The translations under genes and the position numbers were made by a program. The notes beneath the pieces were generated by a model. That model did no database searches. It was not told the DNA's origin and saw nothing but the letters and a program-made list of their open reading frames with translations. Positions 35,684 through 45,959 of a DNA stretch of 64,000 bases are shown piece after piece. Each line of letters opens with the position of its first letter. Position 1 is the first letter of the stretch. The DNA comes from Serratia nevei. GTDB taxonomy: Bacteria > Pseudomonadota > Gammaproteobacteria > Enterobacterales > Enterobacteriaceae. The stretch covers positions 1-64,000 of the forward strand of contig NZ_JAMYWQ010000006.1 in NCBI RefSeq assembly GCF_024160145.1. Reading direction: 5' to 3'.

Positions 35684-36457
35684 ATGCCAGAAATCCGCCA
35701 TTTCCCCGAGTCGCTGATCCCGGCGCCGAATCCGGTGCAGTTCCGCTGCGAGGAGTTTAACGCCCGCACTGAATTCCAGCCGCACAGCCATACCTGGGGC
35801 CAGTTGATGTGGGTAAAAGCCGGGGTGATGGTGCTGCGCATCGGCGGGCAGCGCTTTCTGGCGCCGCCGGAGTTCGTGCTGTGGGCGCCGGCGGGCATCG
35901 AACACTCCTGTTACAACCAGCGGTTGGCGCAGTGCCGCATGGTGGACATCACGCCGGCGCTGTGCGCCGGCATGCCGGCCGACCCTTGCCTGGTGAGCGT
36001 GACGCCGATATTCCGTGCCATCGCCGAGGATTTCTATGCGCGCAAGCAGTACATTCCGCAGGCGGAGACGGATTTGCGCCTGTGCCAGGTGCTGATCGAT
36101 CAGCTGCGCCTGTCGCCGCGTCAGCAAACCTATCTGCCGTCGTCGGACGACAAATTTTTGGCGCCGGTGCTGGAAGCGCTGGAGCACTGCCCGGCGGACA
36201 ACACCTCGCTGGCGGCGTGGGCCGGCCGGGTCTACACCACCGAGCGCACCTTGTCGCGCCGCTGTCAGCAGGATCTGGGCATGTCGTTCAGCGAATGGCG
36301 CCAGCGCCTGCGCTTCCTGCACGCCGTGTCGCTGCTCGAGCAGGGCAAAACCGTGCAGGAAGTGGCGCTGGACGTCGGCTACAGCTCTGCGTCGGCCTTT
36401 ATCGTCATGTTCCAGCAGATCGCCGGCACCACCCCTGAGCGCTTTCGCCGTGCCTGA
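35684..36457 (+). CDS. AraC-family regulator with N-terminal cupin
   Basis: A 257-residue regulator with an N-terminal cupin-like sensing domain ([17 protein letters not shown], histidine-rich, about residues 30-90). The C-terminal AraC DNA-binding domain contains two helix-turn-helices ([20 protein letters not shown] and [20 protein letters not shown]) and ends TTPERFRRA. It resembles the NimR type that controls a neighbouring exporter. The divergent EamA gene is the likely target; the effector is unknown. Confidence 0.87.
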   Translation: MPEIRHFPESLIPAPNPVQFRCEEFNARTEFQPHSHTWGQLMWVKAGVMVLRIGGQRFLAPPEFVLWAPAGIEHSCYNQRLAQCRMVDITPALCAGMPADPCLVSVTPIFRAIAEDFYARKQYIPQAETDLRLCQVLIDQLRLSPRQQTYLPSSDDKFLAPVLEALEHCPADNTSLAAWAGRVYTTERTLSRRCQQDLGMSFSEWRQRLRFLHAVSLLEQGKTVQEVALDVGYSSASAFIVMFQQIAGTTPERFRRA

Positions 36458-36510
36458 TTCAGTGGCACACTATTTCGCAGACAAATAGCCGTAAACCCTC
36501 GGAGAACGCA

Positions 36511-37632
36511 GTGAAAATTCTGGTTGATGAAAATATGCCGTACGCGGCCGAACTGTTCAGCCGCCTGGGCGACGTGCAGGCGGTGCCGGGCCGTCCGATC
36601 CCGCGCGAGGCGCTGGTGGATGCCGACGCGCTGATGGTGCGTTCGGTCACCCGGGTCAATGAAGAATTATTGACCGGCAGCCGCATCGGTTTTGTCGGCA
36701 CCGCCACCGCCGGCACCGATCATGTCGATGACGACTGGCTGCAACGGCAGGGCATCGGGTTTTCCGCCGCGCCGGGTTGCAACGCCATCGCGGTGGTCGA
36801 GTATGTGTTCTCCGCGTTGATGCTGCTGGCCGAACGCGACGGCTTCCACCTGCGGGATAAAACCGTCGGCATTATCGGCGTGGGCAACGTCGGTTCGCGT
36901 CTGGACGCGCGCCTCAACGCGCTGGGCGTGCGCACGCTGCTGTGCGATCCGCCGCGCGCCGATCGCGGCGACGCCGGAGAGTTTTGGCCGCTGGAGAAGC
37001 TGGTTGCCGAGGCTGACGTGCTGACCTTCCATACGCCGCTGAATAAATCCGGCCCATACCATTCGCTGCATCTGGCGGATGCCGACCTGTTGGCGGCGTT
37101 GCCGGACAACCGCATTCTGATCAACGCCTGCCGCGGGCCGGTGGTGGATAACGCCGCGTTGTTGCAGGCGCTGGAAAAGGGCAAAAAGCTGAGCACGGTG
37201 CTGGACGTGTGGGAACCGGAGCCGGATCTCTCCTTGCCGCTGCTGGCGCGGGTGGATATCGGCACCGCGCACATCGCCGGCTATACGCTGGAAGGCAAGG
37301 CGCGCGGCACCACTCAGGTGTTCGAAGCGTTCAGCCGCCATCTGGGGCAGCCGCAGCAGGTGGCGCTGGCCTCGCTGCTGCCGGTGCCGGAGTTCAGCCA
37401 GATCCGCCTCAACGGGCCGCTGGATGAAGCGCGGTTAAAACGATTGATGCACTTGGTGTATGATGTGCGCCGCGATGATGCGCCGCTGCGCAAAGTCGCC
37501 GGGCAACCGGGCGAATTCGATCGCCTGCGCAAGCACTACCAGGAACGCCGCGAGTGGTCTTCGCTGAGCGTGCAATGCGATGACAGCGCCAGCGCCGAGC
37601 TGCTCGGCAAGCTGGGCTTCAGCGTGGCATAG
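36511..37632 (+). CDS. pdxB: Erythronate-4-phosphate dehydrogenase PdxB
   Basis: PdxB oxidises 4-phosphoerythronate in the DXP-dependent pyridoxal phosphate pathway. The 373-residue D-2-hydroxyacid dehydrogenase has the NAD-binding motif [13 protein letters not shown] (about residues 118-130), catalytic [14 protein letters not shown] and [17 protein letters not shown], and the PdxB-specific C-terminal dimerisation domain. The start is GTG at 36511, spaced from CGGAG. It leads the pdxB-usg-truA-dedA run. Confidence 0.96.
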   Translation: MKILVDENMPYAAELFSRLGDVQAVPGRPIPREALVDADALMVRSVTRVNEELLTGSRIGFVGTATAGTDHVDDDWLQRQGIGFSAAPGCNAIAVVEYVFSALMLLAERDGFHLRDKTVGIIGVGNVGSRLDARLNALGVRTLLCDPPRADRGDAGEFWPLEKLVAEADVLTFHTPLNKSGPYHSLHLADADLLAALPDNRILINACRGPVVDNAALLQALEKGKKLSTVLDVWEPEPDLSLPLLARVDIGTAHIAGYTLEGKARGTTQVFEAFSRHLGQPQQVALASLLPVPEFSQIRLNGPLDEARLKRLMHLVYDVRRDDAPLRKVAGQPGEFDRLRKHYQERREWSSLSVQCDDSASAELLGKLGFSVA

Positions 37633-37742
37633 CGCGTAAGGTTGCCTTAAGCCAACGCCGCTACGGTGAGCGGCAAAGATTATCGGGCGGTGGCTGCACT
37701 GCCCGTCTGCTTTTATGAATCAAATACTCTGGAGAAAACCCG

Positions 37743-38753
37743 ATGTCTGACGGCTGGAATATCGCGCTGCTCGGCGCCACTGGCGCGGTAGGTGAAGCGT
37801 TGCTGGAATTGTTGCAGGAACGCCAGTTCCCGGTGGGTGAGCTCTATCCTCTGGCAAGCGAACGCAGCGCGGGCGCCAACGTGCGCTTCAACGGCAAGTC
37901 TCTTCTGGTGCAAAACGCCGCAGAGTTCGACTGGTCGCAGGCGCAGCTGGCCTTCTTCGTCGCCGGCAGCGAGGCTTCCGCGCGCTATGCCGAAGAAGCC
38001 GGCAACATGGGCTGCCTGGTGATTGACACCAGCGGCCTGTTCGCCATGGAGCCGGATGTGCCGCTGGTGGTGCCGGGCGTTAACCCGCAGGTGCTGGCGG
38101 ATTACCGCAACCGCAATATCGTGGCGGTGGCCGACAGCATGGTCAGCCAGCTGCTGACGGCGATCAAGCCGCTGACCGAACAGGCGGGGCTGTCGCGTCT
38201 GCACGTTACCACGCTGATGTCGGTATCGTCGCGCGGCAAGGTGGCGGTGGACGACTTGGCCGGCCAGAGCGCGCGTTTGCTGAACGGCATCCCGGCCGAG
38301 GAAGGCGTTTTCGGCAAACAGCTGGCGTTCAACCTGCTGCCGCTGATTGCCGACGAGCAGGGCAGCGTGCGCGAAGAACGCCTGATCGTCGATCAGGTGC
38401 GCAAGGTGCTGCAGGACGAAGGGCTGCCGATTTCGGTGAGCTGCGTTCAGTCGCCGGTATTTTACGGCCACGCGCAGGTGGTGCACCTGGAAGCGCTGCG
38501 CCCGCTGTCTGCCGAAGAGGCGCGCAGCGAGCTCGAAGAGGTCGAGGACGTTCAGCTGAGCGAGGAAGACGATTACCCGACTCAGGTCACCGATGCCTCC
38601 GGCAGCGATGCGCTCAGCATTGGGTGTCTGCGTAACGATTACGGTATCCCCGAGCTGCTGCAGTTCTGGACGGTGGCGGACAACGTGCGCTTCGGCGGCG
38701 CGTTGATGGCTATCGAAACCGCCGAGCGTCTGGTGCAGGAGCAGATGTACTGA
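37743..38753 (+). CDS. usg: USG-1, aspartate-semialdehyde dehydrogenase-like protein
   Basis: A 336-residue paralogue of aspartate-semialdehyde dehydrogenase with the Rossmann motif [17 protein letters not shown]. The position of the catalytic cysteine in true dehydrogenases is occupied by ADSMVSQLL (about residues 130-138) without cysteine, so the classical thioester chemistry is probably lost. The E. coli protein is the same. The function is unknown. Its stop shares one base with the truA start (TGATG). Confidence 0.93.
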   Translation: MSDGWNIALLGATGAVGEALLELLQERQFPVGELYPLASERSAGANVRFNGKSLLVQNAAEFDWSQAQLAFFVAGSEASARYAEEAGNMGCLVIDTSGLFAMEPDVPLVVPGVNPQVLADYRNRNIVAVADSMVSQLLTAIKPLTEQAGLSRLHVTTLMSVSSRGKVAVDDLAGQSARLLNGIPAEEGVFGKQLAFNLLPLIADEQGSVREERLIVDQVRKVLQDEGLPISVSCVQSPVFYGHAQVVHLEALRPLSAEEARSELEEVEDVQLSEEDDYPTQVTDASGSDALSIGCLRNDYGIPELLQFWTVADNVRFGGALMAIETAERLVQEQMY

Positions 38754-39574
38754 TGTCTGAGGTGGTCTCGCCCGCTCAGCCGACGCTGAAAATTGCGCTG
38801 GGCATCGAATATGACGGCAGCCGGTACTACGGCTGGCAGCGGCAGCAGGAAGTGGCTAGCGTGCAGGCGCGCCTGGAGCAGGCGTTGAGCAAGGTGGCGG
38901 ATGCGCCGATTACCGTGCTGTGTGCGGGGCGTACCGACGCCGGGGTGCACGCCACCGGGCAGGTGGTGCATTTCGAAACCACCGCGCACCGTAAGGACGC
39001 CGCCTGGACGATGGGGGTGAATACTCATCTGCCGCCGGACATCGCGGTGCGTTGGGTCAGCCCCGTCGCCGACGATTTTCACGCGCGTTTCAGCGCCACC
39101 GCGCGCCGCTACCGCTATATTATTTTCAACCATCGCTACCGGCCGGCGGTGCTGCAACAGGGGGTGACGCATTTTTATCACCCGCTGGACGCCGAGCGCA
39201 TGCACCGGGCGGCGCAGGCGCTGCTGGGCGAAAACGACTTTACCTCGTTCCGCGCGGTGCAATGCCAGTCGCGCACCCCGTGGCGCTGCGTAAAACACGT
39301 TAAGGTTACGCGCTACGGCGAATATATTGTGGTAGATATCAAGGCGAATGCGTTCGTGCATCACATGGTTCGCAATATCGTCGGCAGCCTGATGGAGATC
39401 GGCTGCGGCAATCAGGATGAGAACTGGATGGCCGAGTTGCTGGCGCTGAAAGATCGCAATTTGGCGGCGGCGACGGCGCGGGCAGAGGGGCTGTATCTGG
39501 TTGCCGTGGATTATCCCGATCGCTTTGGCCTACCGCGGCCGCCGATGGGGCCGCTGTTTTTGCCCGACGATTAA
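38753..39574 (+). CDS. truA: tRNA pseudouridine38-40 synthase TruA
   Basis: TruA forms pseudouridine at positions 38-40 of the tRNA anticodon arm. The catalytic aspartate is Asp62 in [17 protein letters not shown]. Further family segments are [28 protein letters not shown] and [15 protein letters not shown]. The 273 residues match the family. Translation is probably coupled to usg through the overlapping stop and start. Confidence 0.97.
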   Translation: MSEVVSPAQPTLKIALGIEYDGSRYYGWQRQQEVASVQARLEQALSKVADAPITVLCAGRTDAGVHATGQVVHFETTAHRKDAAWTMGVNTHLPPDIAVRWVSPVADDFHARFSATARRYRYIIFNHRYRPAVLQQGVTHFYHPLDAERMHRAAQALLGENDFTSFRAVQCQSRTPWRCVKHVKVTRYGEYIVVDIKANAFVHHMVRNIVGSLMEIGCGNQDENWMAELLALKDRNLAAATARAEGLYLVAVDYPDRFGLPRPPMGPLFLPDD

Positions 39575-39612
39575 ACGCCGGCACGCCTGAAAGCGTCGCT
39601 CCCTTGTGCTTC

Positions 39613-39637
39613 TGCCGGGTGACTGAAACACCCGGCA
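39613..39637 (+). terminator. Hairpin between truA and dedA
   Basis: TGCCGGGTG pairs with CACCCGGCA around a 7-base loop. No U-run follows, so it may attenuate or stabilise messenger rather than end transcription. Confidence 0.45.
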
Positions 39638-39652
39638 TCAATGAGAGAATTT

Positions 39653-40315
39653 ATGGACATCATCAAGTTTATTATTGATTTCATTCTGCATATTGATGTG
39701 CATTTGGCCGAACTGGTCGCGCAATACGGCATGTGGGTCTACGCTATTCTGTTCCTGATCCTGTTTTGCGAAACCGGTCTGGTGGTGACGCCGTTCCTGC
39801 CGGGGGATTCTTTGCTGTTTGTCGCCGGCGCGCTGGCGGCGTTGCCGACCAACGATCTGAACGTGCATACCATGGTGGCGTTGATGGTGGTGGCGGCGAT
39901 CCTCGGCGATGCGGTGAATTATACGATCGGGCGGCTGTTCGGCGAGAAGCTGTTCAGCAACCCGAATTCGAAAATTTTCCGTCGCAGCTATCTGGACAAG
40001 ACGCACCAGTTCTATGAGAAACACGGTGGGAAAACGATTATTCTGGCGCGATTCGTGCCGATCGTGCGTACTTTTGCGCCGTTCGTCGCCGGTATGGGGC
40101 ATATGTCCTATCGCCACTTCGCTGCCTACAACGTGATTGGCGCACTGGTTTGGGTGCTGCTCTTCACTTATGCTGGCTACCTGTTCGGCGATCTGCCGGT
40201 GGTGCAGGAGAACCTGAAACTGCTGATCGTCGGGATCATCATCGTTTCGATTCTGCCGGGCGTGATTGAAATTTGGCGTCACAGGCGCGCGGCCGCCCGC
40301 CAGCAAAAACAGTAA
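39653..40315 (+). CDS. dedA: DedA-family inner-membrane protein
   Basis: A 220-residue polytopic DedA (SNARE-associated/VTT) protein. E. coli DedA paralogues support membrane homeostasis and lipid-carrier handling. Signatures are [36 protein letters not shown] and FARFVP-type [18 protein letters not shown]. The ATG at 39653, after GAGAG, fits E. coli DedA (MDLIYFLIDF); a frame start at 39641 would add four residues. It lies between truA and accD as in E. coli. Confidence 0.95.
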   Translation: MDIIKFIIDFILHIDVHLAELVAQYGMWVYAILFLILFCETGLVVTPFLPGDSLLFVAGALAALPTNDLNVHTMVALMVVAAILGDAVNYTIGRLFGEKLFSNPNSKIFRRSYLDKTHQFYEKHGGKTIILARFVPIVRTFAPFVAGMGHMSYRHFAAYNVIGALVWVLLFTYAGYLFGDLPVVQENLKLLIVGIIIVSILPGVIEIWRHRRAAARQQKQ

Positions 40316-40547
40316 AAACATCGCTTAACCTGTCGGTTCGACCAGTTTTTTGTCCACAGCGTCGGGCCGATATGGTTTAATGAGCGACATTATGGTCTGT
40401 TCCTGCGAACAACCCTGAAGCCGATGCCTCAGTCGCCGCGCTTGCCGCGCCGCGAACGGGCATTTTTTCATTGGGGTGTTTTCGGGGGGATTGTTAAAGC
40501 ATGAACAGCGGACTGGCGTGTGCCAGGTTCAAACAGAAAGGTCATCG

Positions 40548-41456
40548 ATGAGCTGGATTGAACGAATTCTTAACAAGAGCAATATCACACAAACCCGTAA
40601 GGCGAGCATTCCTGAAGGGGTCTGGACCAAATGCGACAGCTGCGGCCAGGTTCTCTACCGCGCCGAGCTGGAGCGTAATCTGGAAGTGTGTCCGAAGTGC
40701 GACCACCACATGCGTATGGGCGCGCGCGCGCGTCTGCATACCCTGCTGGACGAAGGCAGCGAAGTGGAGTTGGGCAGCGATCTGGAGCCGAAAGACGTTC
40801 TGAAATTCAAGGATTCCAAGCGCTATAAAGATCGCTTGGTCGCCGCACAGAAAGCGACCGGCGAGAAAGACGCGCTGGTGGTGATGAAGGGCACGCTGTA
40901 CGGCATGCCGATCGTCGCTGCGTCCTTCGAATTCGCCTTCATCGGCGGCTCGATGTCTTCCGTGGTCGGCGCGCGTTTCGTGCGTGCGGTTGAGCAGGCG
41001 CTGGAGGACAACTGTCCGCTGGTGTGCTTCTCCGCCAGCGGCGGCGCGCGCATGCAGGAAGCGCTGATGTCGCTGATGCAGATGGCGAAAACCAGCGCGG
41101 CGTTGGCCAAAATGCAGGAGCGCGGCTTGCCGTATATCTCCGTGCTGACCGACCCGACCATGGGCGGCGTTTCCGCCAGCCTGGCGATGCTGGGCGACAT
41201 CAATATCGCCGAGCCGAAAGCGCTGATCGGTTTTGCCGGCCCGCGCGTCATCGAGCAGACCGTGCGCGAGAAATTGCCGCCGGGCTTCCAGCGCAGCGAG
41301 TTCCTGATCGAAAAAGGCGCGATCGATATGATCGTTCGCCGTCCGCAAATGCGCCAGACGTTGGCGAGCATTCTGTCCAAGCTGACCAACCAGCCGCAGC
41401 CGCATTTCGATGAGGCCGCGCCGGTCATTGAGCCGGAGCAGCAGGCCGACGCCTGA
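40548..41456 (+). CDS. accD: Acetyl-CoA carboxylase carboxyltransferase beta subunit
   Basis: AccD and AccA form the carboxyltransferase that makes malonyl-CoA. A zinc ribbon is visible at Cys29, Cys32, Cys48 and Cys51 (CDSC...CPKC). The crotonase-fold catalytic region follows ([50 protein letters not shown]). The ATG at 40548 follows AAAGGTC and gives 302 residues, close to the E. coli length. The frame opens at 40476, but the extra residues have no family counterpart. Confidence 0.97.
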   Translation: MSWIERILNKSNITQTRKASIPEGVWTKCDSCGQVLYRAELERNLEVCPKCDHHMRMGARARLHTLLDEGSEVELGSDLEPKDVLKFKDSKRYKDRLVAAQKATGEKDALVVMKGTLYGMPIVAASFEFAFIGGSMSSVVGARFVRAVEQALEDNCPLVCFSASGGARMQEALMSLMQMAKTSAALAKMQERGLPYISVLTDPTMGGVSASLAMLGDINIAEPKALIGFAGPRVIEQTVREKLPPGFQRSEFLIEKGAIDMIVRRPQMRQTLASILSKLTNQPQPHFDEAAPVIEPEQQADA

Positions 41457-41474
41457 GGCAAAGACAGATCCCGC

Positions 41475-41519
41475 CCGGGTTCAGCCGCCACTTTGTGGCT
41501 AAGTGACGGCTGATGCCCG
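41475..41519 (+). promoter_or_regulatory. Structured accD-folC intergenic hairpin
   Basis: TCAGCCGCCACTT (41481) pairs with AAGTGACGGCTGA (ending 41513) with one mismatch. Outer CGGG/CCCG extends the stem. A second nested hairpin follows (CCGCAG/CTGCGG inside CTGCCG/CGGCAG, about 41525-41572). Neither has a U-run, so a role in mRNA processing or partial attenuation between accD and folC is more likely than full termination. Confidence 0.45.
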
Positions 41520-41647
41520 TTCCCTGCCGGCCGCAGCCCATCTCGCTGCGGTTTGCAGGCTGGCGGCAGTCACGAAGCGCATCGCCTTTACCGCGGTGAG
41601 GGTGGTGCCCTGATGGATTAATGAACCCAAGTTCAGTGATGGGACTC

Positions 41648-42913
41648 ATGCAAAACCACCAAATTCCCCAAGCCACGTCGCCATTGAGCTCGTGGCTTTA
41701 TTATCTGGAACGTCTGCATAGCCAGGCGATCGAACTCGGCCTTGAGCGCGTACAGCGCGTCGCGGCACATCTGGATTTACTGACCCCCGCTCCCACGGTG
41801 TTCACCGTTGCCGGCACCAACGGCAAAGGCACCACCTGTCGCACCCTTGAAGCCATTCTGCTGGCCGCCGGCCTGCGCGTCGGCGTCTACAGTTCGCCGC
41901 ATCTGGTGCGCTATACCGAACGCGTGCGCATTCAGGGGGAAGAGCTGAGCGAAGCGGAGCACAGCCGCTCGTTCGCCGCCATTGAAGCCGGCCGCGGCGA
42001 AACGTCGCTGACCTATTTCGAATTCGGCACCCTGTCGGCGCTGCAGCTGTTCAAACAGGCGCGGCTCGACGTGGTGATCCTGGAAGTGGGCCTGGGCGGG
42101 CGTCTCGACGCCACCAACATCGTCGATCCGAGCGTGGCGGTGATCACCAGCATTGCGCTCGATCACACTGACTGGCTGGGCAACGATCGCGAAAGCATCG
42201 GCCGCGAGAAGGCCGGTATCTTCCGCAGCGGCAAGCCGGCGGTGGTGGGCGAACCCGACATGCCGGACAGCATTCGTCAGGTTGCCGAAACGCTGGGCGC
42301 GCCGCTGTATCGCCGCGACGAAGCCTGGAGCTTCAGCGAGCAGGGCGATCGCTGGCAGTGGCAGGGCGGCGACACGCTGCTGACCGATCTGCCGACGCCG
42401 AACGTACCGCTGGCCAACGCCGCTACCGCGCTGGCGGCGCTGAACTGTTCCTCGCTGGAAATCGACGAGCGCGCGATCTTTACCGGGCTGCAGCAGGCGA
42501 CGCTGCCGGGGCGTTTCCAGATCGTGCGGCGCGAGCCGACGCTGATCCTCGACGTGGCGCACAACCCGCACGCCGCCGGCTATCTGGCCGGGCGCCTGGC
42601 CAGGCTGCCGCGCGACGGCGGCAAGGTGCGCGCGGTGGTGGGCATGCTGTCGGACAAAGACATCGCCGGTACGCTGGCCTGCCTCAGTGAGCAGGTGGAT
42701 GAATGGTACTGCGCGCCGCTCGACGGGCCGCGTGGCGCCGGCGTCGAACAGCTGGCGCAACATCTGACGGAACCGCGCCGCTTTAATGATGTCGAAACTG
42801 CCTGGCGGCAGGCTATGCAGGATGCTGATAAACAGGATATTGTGATCGTCTGTGGATCGTTCCACACCGTGGCGCAGGTGATGGCGGCGTTAGACGAGAT
42901 GCGGGGAGTGTGA
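41648..42913 (+). CDS. folC: Bifunctional folylpolyglutamate/dihydrofolate synthase
   Basis: FolC adds glutamate to dihydropteroate and extends the folate polyglutamate tail. The 421-residue protein has the Mur-ligase-type P-loop VFTVAGTNGKGTTCRTLE, plus YSSPHLVRYTERVR, EVGLGGRLDATNIVD, TSIALDHTDWLG and DVAHNPHA. The ATG at 41648 gives the E. coli-like start; in-frame ATGs at 41621 and 41639 would add up to nine residues. Its stop abuts the dedD GTG. Confidence 0.96.
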   Translation: MQNHQIPQATSPLSSWLYYLERLHSQAIELGLERVQRVAAHLDLLTPAPTVFTVAGTNGKGTTCRTLEAILLAAGLRVGVYSSPHLVRYTERVRIQGEELSEAEHSRSFAAIEAGRGETSLTYFEFGTLSALQLFKQARLDVVILEVGLGGRLDATNIVDPSVAVITSIALDHTDWLGNDRESIGREKAGIFRSGKPAVVGEPDMPDSIRQVAETLGAPLYRRDEAWSFSEQGDRWQWQGGDTLLTDLPTPNVPLANAATALAALNCSSLEIDERAIFTGLQQATLPGRFQIVRREPTLILDVAHNPHAAGYLAGRLARLPRDGGKVRAVVGMLSDKDIAGTLACLSEQVDEWYCAPLDGPRGAGVEQLAQHLTEPRRFNDVETAWRQAMQDADKQDIVIVCGSFHTVAQVMAALDEMRGV

Positions 42914-43666
42914 GTGGCGAGTAAATTTCAGAACCGACTGGTCGGAACCGTGATTCTGGTGGCGCTGGGGGTAATCATCCTGCCAGGGTTGCTGGACGGC
43001 AAAAAGAAGCATTACGAGGATGAATTCGCGGCCATTCCGTTGGTGCCGAAGGCGGGCGACGTCGAGGAGAACGATGTGCTGCCGCCGGTGACGCAACCGC
43101 TGCCGGCACAGCCGCCGGAAGGGGCGGGCGCGCTGGTCGAGCAGCAGGCGGCCAACGAAGCGGCGGCGCAACAGGCGGCGCGGCAGAGCGCTCAGCAGCC
43201 GACGCAGGTGGCACCGCCGCCGGTCGAGACGCGCCCTCAGCCGGTGCCGCAGCCCAAGCCGAAACCGGTAGAAACCAAACCGGTGGAAGTGAAACCGAAA
43301 CCGGCGCCGCAACCGAAGCCGGTGGAAGTGAAGCCGGCGCCGAAGCCGGAACCGAAACCGGTGGAAGTGAAGCCGGTGCCGAAGCCGGAACCGAAACCTG
43401 AACCGGCGGAAGAAAAAGCGCCGGCCGGGCAGGCTTATGTCGTGCAGCTCGGGGCGCTGAAGAACGCCGCCAAGGCGAACGAGATTGTCGCCTCGCTGCG
43501 CCTTTCGGGCTATCGCGCCTTTACCGTGCCGTCAACGCCGGTGCAGGGGCAGATCACCCGCATCTACGTCGGCCCGGACGCCTCCAGGCAGAAACTGCAG
43601 GCAGCGCTGCCGTCGCTGAACTCGATCAGCGGGCTGAGCGGGCAGGTGAAGCCGTACGGCCGTTAA
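42914..43666 (+). CDS. dedD: Cell-division SPOR-domain protein DedD
   Basis: DedD goes to the septum and promotes constriction by binding denuded glycan through its SPOR domain. The 250-residue protein has a short cytoplasmic start, one membrane segment (about residues 9-28, LVGTVILVALGVIILPGLL), a long Pro/Lys/Glu-rich periplasmic linker and a C-terminal SPOR domain (about 170-248, AYVVQLGALKNAAKANEIVA). The linker holds three 13-residue repeats at about residues 122-160. Translation starts at a GTG directly after the folC stop. Confidence 0.95.
   Translation: MASKFQNRLVGTVILVALGVIILPGLLDGKKKHYEDEFAAIPLVPKAGDVEENDVLPPVTQPLPAQPPEGAGALVEQQAANEAAAQQAARQSAQQPTQVAPPPVETRPQPVPQPKPKPVETKPVEVKPKPAPQPKPVEVKPAPKPEPKPVEVKPVPKPEPKPEPAEEKAPAGQAYVVQLGALKNAAKANEIVASLRLSGYRAFTVPSTPVQGQITRIYVGPDASRQKLQAALPSLNSISGLSGQVKPYGR
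43277..43393 (+). repeat. 39-bp tandem repeat in dedD
   Basis: The sequence CCGGTGGAAGTGAA recurs at 43280, 43319 and 43358, an exact 39-base period. It encodes three units of the form KPVEVKPxPxPxP. The repeat keeps frame, so gain or loss of a unit changes only linker length. Confidence 0.85.
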
Positions 43667-43674
43667 ACCCCGCG

Positions 43675-43696
43675 GGGGCGCAGCACGATGCGCCCC
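43675..43696 (+). terminator. Hairpin directly after dedD
   Basis: GGGGCGC pairs with GCGCCCC around an 8-base loop a few bases after the dedD stop. It has no U-run and is followed by the stronger terminator at 43767. Confidence 0.4.
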
Positions 43697-43766
43697 TGAA
43701 TTAAGGAATGGTGGCGAGAAAGCGAGAAAAACCGCGCCTTTTACAGGCGAAATCACCTATGTAGGC

Positions 43767-43804
43767 GCGGCGATTGGGAATTTTTTGATCGCCGCTTTTT
43801 ATTT
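43767..43804 (+). terminator. Rho-independent terminator before cvpA
   Basis: GCGGCGAT pairs with ATCGCCGC around a 13-base loop and is followed by TTTTTATTT. It separates the accD-folC-dedD run from the purine-controlled cvpA-purF operon. Confidence 0.8.
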
Positions 43805-43826
43805 GTAACGTGGTAGGAAATCCCCT

Positions 43827-43842
43827 ACGCAAACGTTTTCTT
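43827..43842 (+). promoter_or_regulatory. PurR operator of cvpA-purF
   Basis: ACGCAAACGTTTTCTT is an excellent match to the PurR box (ACGCAAACGTTTTCnT). It lies 59 bases before cvpA and just upstream of a -10-like TAGAAT at 43850-43855. PurR with hypoxanthine or guanine represses this operon in E. coli. Confidence 0.92.
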
Positions 43843-43900
43843 TTTCTGTTAGAATTCGCCGCGAATTGGATGCAGGGGCGATTCATCATTGGAATAGTTC

Positions 43901-44401
43901 ATGGTCTGGATTGATTACGTCATTATAGCGGTGATTGGATTTTCGGCTCTGGTGAGCCTGATCCGAGGGTTTGTTCGCGAAGCATTGTCACTTGTGACAT
44001 GGGGATGTGCGTTTTTTGTTGCCAGCCATTTCTACTCTTACCTTGCGGTCTATTTCACTCGTTTTGAAGATGAACTGGTGCGAAACGGCATCGCGATCGC
44101 GATTTTGTTCATCGCGACCTTGATCGTAGGGGCTATTGTTAACTATGTGATTAGCTCACTGGTAGAGAAAACCGGGTTGTCGGGCACCGACCGCGTGTTA
44201 GGCATCTGCTTCGGCGCGCTGCGCGGAGTGTTGATCGTCGCGGCGATCCTGTTCTTCCTGGATACCTTTACCGGCTTCTCACAAAGCGCCGACTGGAAAC
44301 AGTCGCAGCTCATTCCCCAGTTCAGTTACGTCATCAGGTGGTTCTTTGACTACCTGCAGAGCACGTCGAGTTTCTTGCCGACCCAATTGCCGGGGCGGTA
44401 G
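43901..44401 (+). CDS. cvpA: Colicin V production protein CvpA
   Basis: A 166-residue inner-membrane protein with four hydrophobic segments. It begins MVWIDYVIIAVIGFSALVSLIRGFVREALSLVTW and includes GTDRVLGICFGALRGVLIV. It is needed for colicin V export and for envelope robustness in enterobacteria; the mechanism is not known. It is cotranscribed with purF 21 bases downstream. Confidence 0.95.
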   Translation: MVWIDYVIIAVIGFSALVSLIRGFVREALSLVTWGCAFFVASHFYSYLAVYFTRFEDELVRNGIAIAILFIATLIVGAIVNYVISSLVEKTGLSGTDRVLGICFGALRGVLIVAAILFFLDTFTGFSQSADWKQSQLIPQFSYVIRWFFDYLQSTSSFLPTQLPGR

Positions 44402-44422
44402 CGCTGATGAGGAAAAGACAAC

Positions 44423-45940
44423 ATGTGCGGTATTGTCGGTATCGCCGGTTTTATGCCGGTAAACCAGTCGATTTATGATGCGCTGACGGTGCTTCAGCAC
44501 CGTGGCCAGGATGCCGCAGGCATCGTCACCATTGACGCCCACAACGGGTTCCGTTTGCGTAAAGCCAACGGCCTGGTGAAAGATGTGTTTGAGGCGCGCC
44601 ATATGCAACGCTTGCAGGGAAACATGGGCATTGGCCATGTGCGTTACCCGACGGCCGGCAGCTCGAGCGCCTCTGAGGCCCAGCCTTTCTACGTCAATTC
44701 GCCGTTCGGCATTACGCTGGCCCACAACGGCAACCTGACCAACGCCCATGAGCTGCGCCAAAAGCTGTTCGAAAGCGGCCGCCGCCATGTCAACACCACT
44801 TCCGATTCGGAAATCCTGCTGAACGTGCTGGCCAGCGAGCTGGACCGTTTCCCGCACTACCCGCTGGAGGCCGACAACATCTTTACCGCTGTCGCCGCCA
44901 TGCATCAGCAACTGCGCGGCGCCTACGCTTGCGTGGCGATGATCATCGGCCACGGCCTGCTGGCGTTCCGCGACCCGAACGGCATTCGCCCGCTGGTGAT
45001 CGGCAAGCGCACGCTGGAGGATGGCCGCAGCGAGTACATGGTGGCCTCCGAGAGCGTGGCGCTGGATACCCTGGGCTTTGAGTTCCTGCGCGACGTAGCG
45101 CCGGGCGAAGCGGTGTACATCACCACCAAGGGCCAGCTGTTCACGCGCCAGTGCGCTGAGAACCCGAAAACCAACCCGTGCCTGTTCGAATACGTCTATT
45201 TCGCGCGCCCGGACTCCTTTATGGACAAGATCTCGGTCTACAGCGCCCGCGTGCGCATGGGCCAGAAGCTGGGTGAGAAGATCGCCCGCGAGTGGGAAGA
45301 TCTGGACATCGACGTGGTGATCCCGATCCCGGAAACCTCCTGCGACATCGCGCTGGAGATCGCGCGCATTCTCGAGAAGCCATACCGCCAGGGCTTTGTG
45401 AAGAACCGCTACGTCGGCCGCACCTTCATCATGCCGGGCCAGCAGGCGCGCCGTCAGTCGGTGCGCCGCAAGCTGAACGCCAACCGCGCCGAGTTCCGCG
45501 ACAAGAACGTGCTGCTGGTGGATGACTCCATCGTGCGCGGCACCACGTCGGAACAGATCGTCGAGATGGCGCGCGAAGCGGGTGCCAAGCGCGTGTACCT
45601 GGCTTCCGCCGCGCCGGAAGTGCGTTTCCCGAACGTCTATGGCATCGACATGCCGAGCGCCAACGAACTGATCGCCCACGGGCGTGAAGTGGATGAAATC
45701 CGCCAGATCATCGGTGCCGACGGGCTGATCTTCCAGGACCTGGACGATCTGATCGAGGCGGTGCGCGAAGAGAACCCGGACATCACCCAGTTCGAATGCT
45801 CGGTATTCAACGGCATCTACGTGACCAAAGACGTCGACCAAAGCTATCTGGAATACCTGGAGTCGCTGCGCAGCGACGACGCCAAGGCGCTGCGGGTGCA
45901 AACCGAAGCGGAAAATCTGGAACTGCACAACGAAGGCTAA
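44423..45940 (+). CDS. purF: Amidophosphoribosyltransferase PurF
   Basis: PurF makes 5-phosphoribosylamine from PRPP and glutamine, the first committed step of purine synthesis. The N-terminal nucleophile is Cys2 ([13 protein letters not shown]) of a class II glutaminase domain. The PRPP loop [18 protein letters not shown] marks the phosphoribosyltransferase domain (about residues 350-380). The 505 residues match E. coli PurF. It is second in the PurR-controlled operon. Confidence 0.98.
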   Translation: MCGIVGIAGFMPVNQSIYDALTVLQHRGQDAAGIVTIDAHNGFRLRKANGLVKDVFEARHMQRLQGNMGIGHVRYPTAGSSSASEAQPFYVNSPFGITLAHNGNLTNAHELRQKLFESGRRHVNTTSDSEILLNVLASELDRFPHYPLEADNIFTAVAAMHQQLRGAYACVAMIIGHGLLAFRDPNGIRPLVIGKRTLEDGRSEYMVASESVALDTLGFEFLRDVAPGEAVYITTKGQLFTRQCAENPKTNPCLFEYVYFARPDSFMDKISVYSARVRMGQKLGEKIAREWEDLDIDVVIPIPETSCDIALEIARILEKPYRQGFVKNRYVGRTFIMPGQQARRQSVRRKLNANRAEFRDKNVLLVDDSIVRGTTSEQIVEMAREAGAKRVYLASAAPEVRFPNVYGIDMPSANELIAHGREVDEIRQIIGADGLIFQDLDDLIEAVREENPDITQFECSVFNGIYVTKDVDQSYLEYLESLRSDDAKALRVQTEAENLELHNEG

Positions 45941-45959
45941 CCGCCCTGCGTTGCTCCCT

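Noticed and set aside
40476-40547. Upstream extension of the accD frame
   Set aside because: The extra residues are not part of the AccD family, and the ATG at 40548 gives the expected start MSWIERI.
43277-43393. Regular repeat that could be mistaken for a CRISPR array
   Set aside because: The units are contiguous, in frame and translate to a proline-rich linker. There are no spacers and no cas genes.
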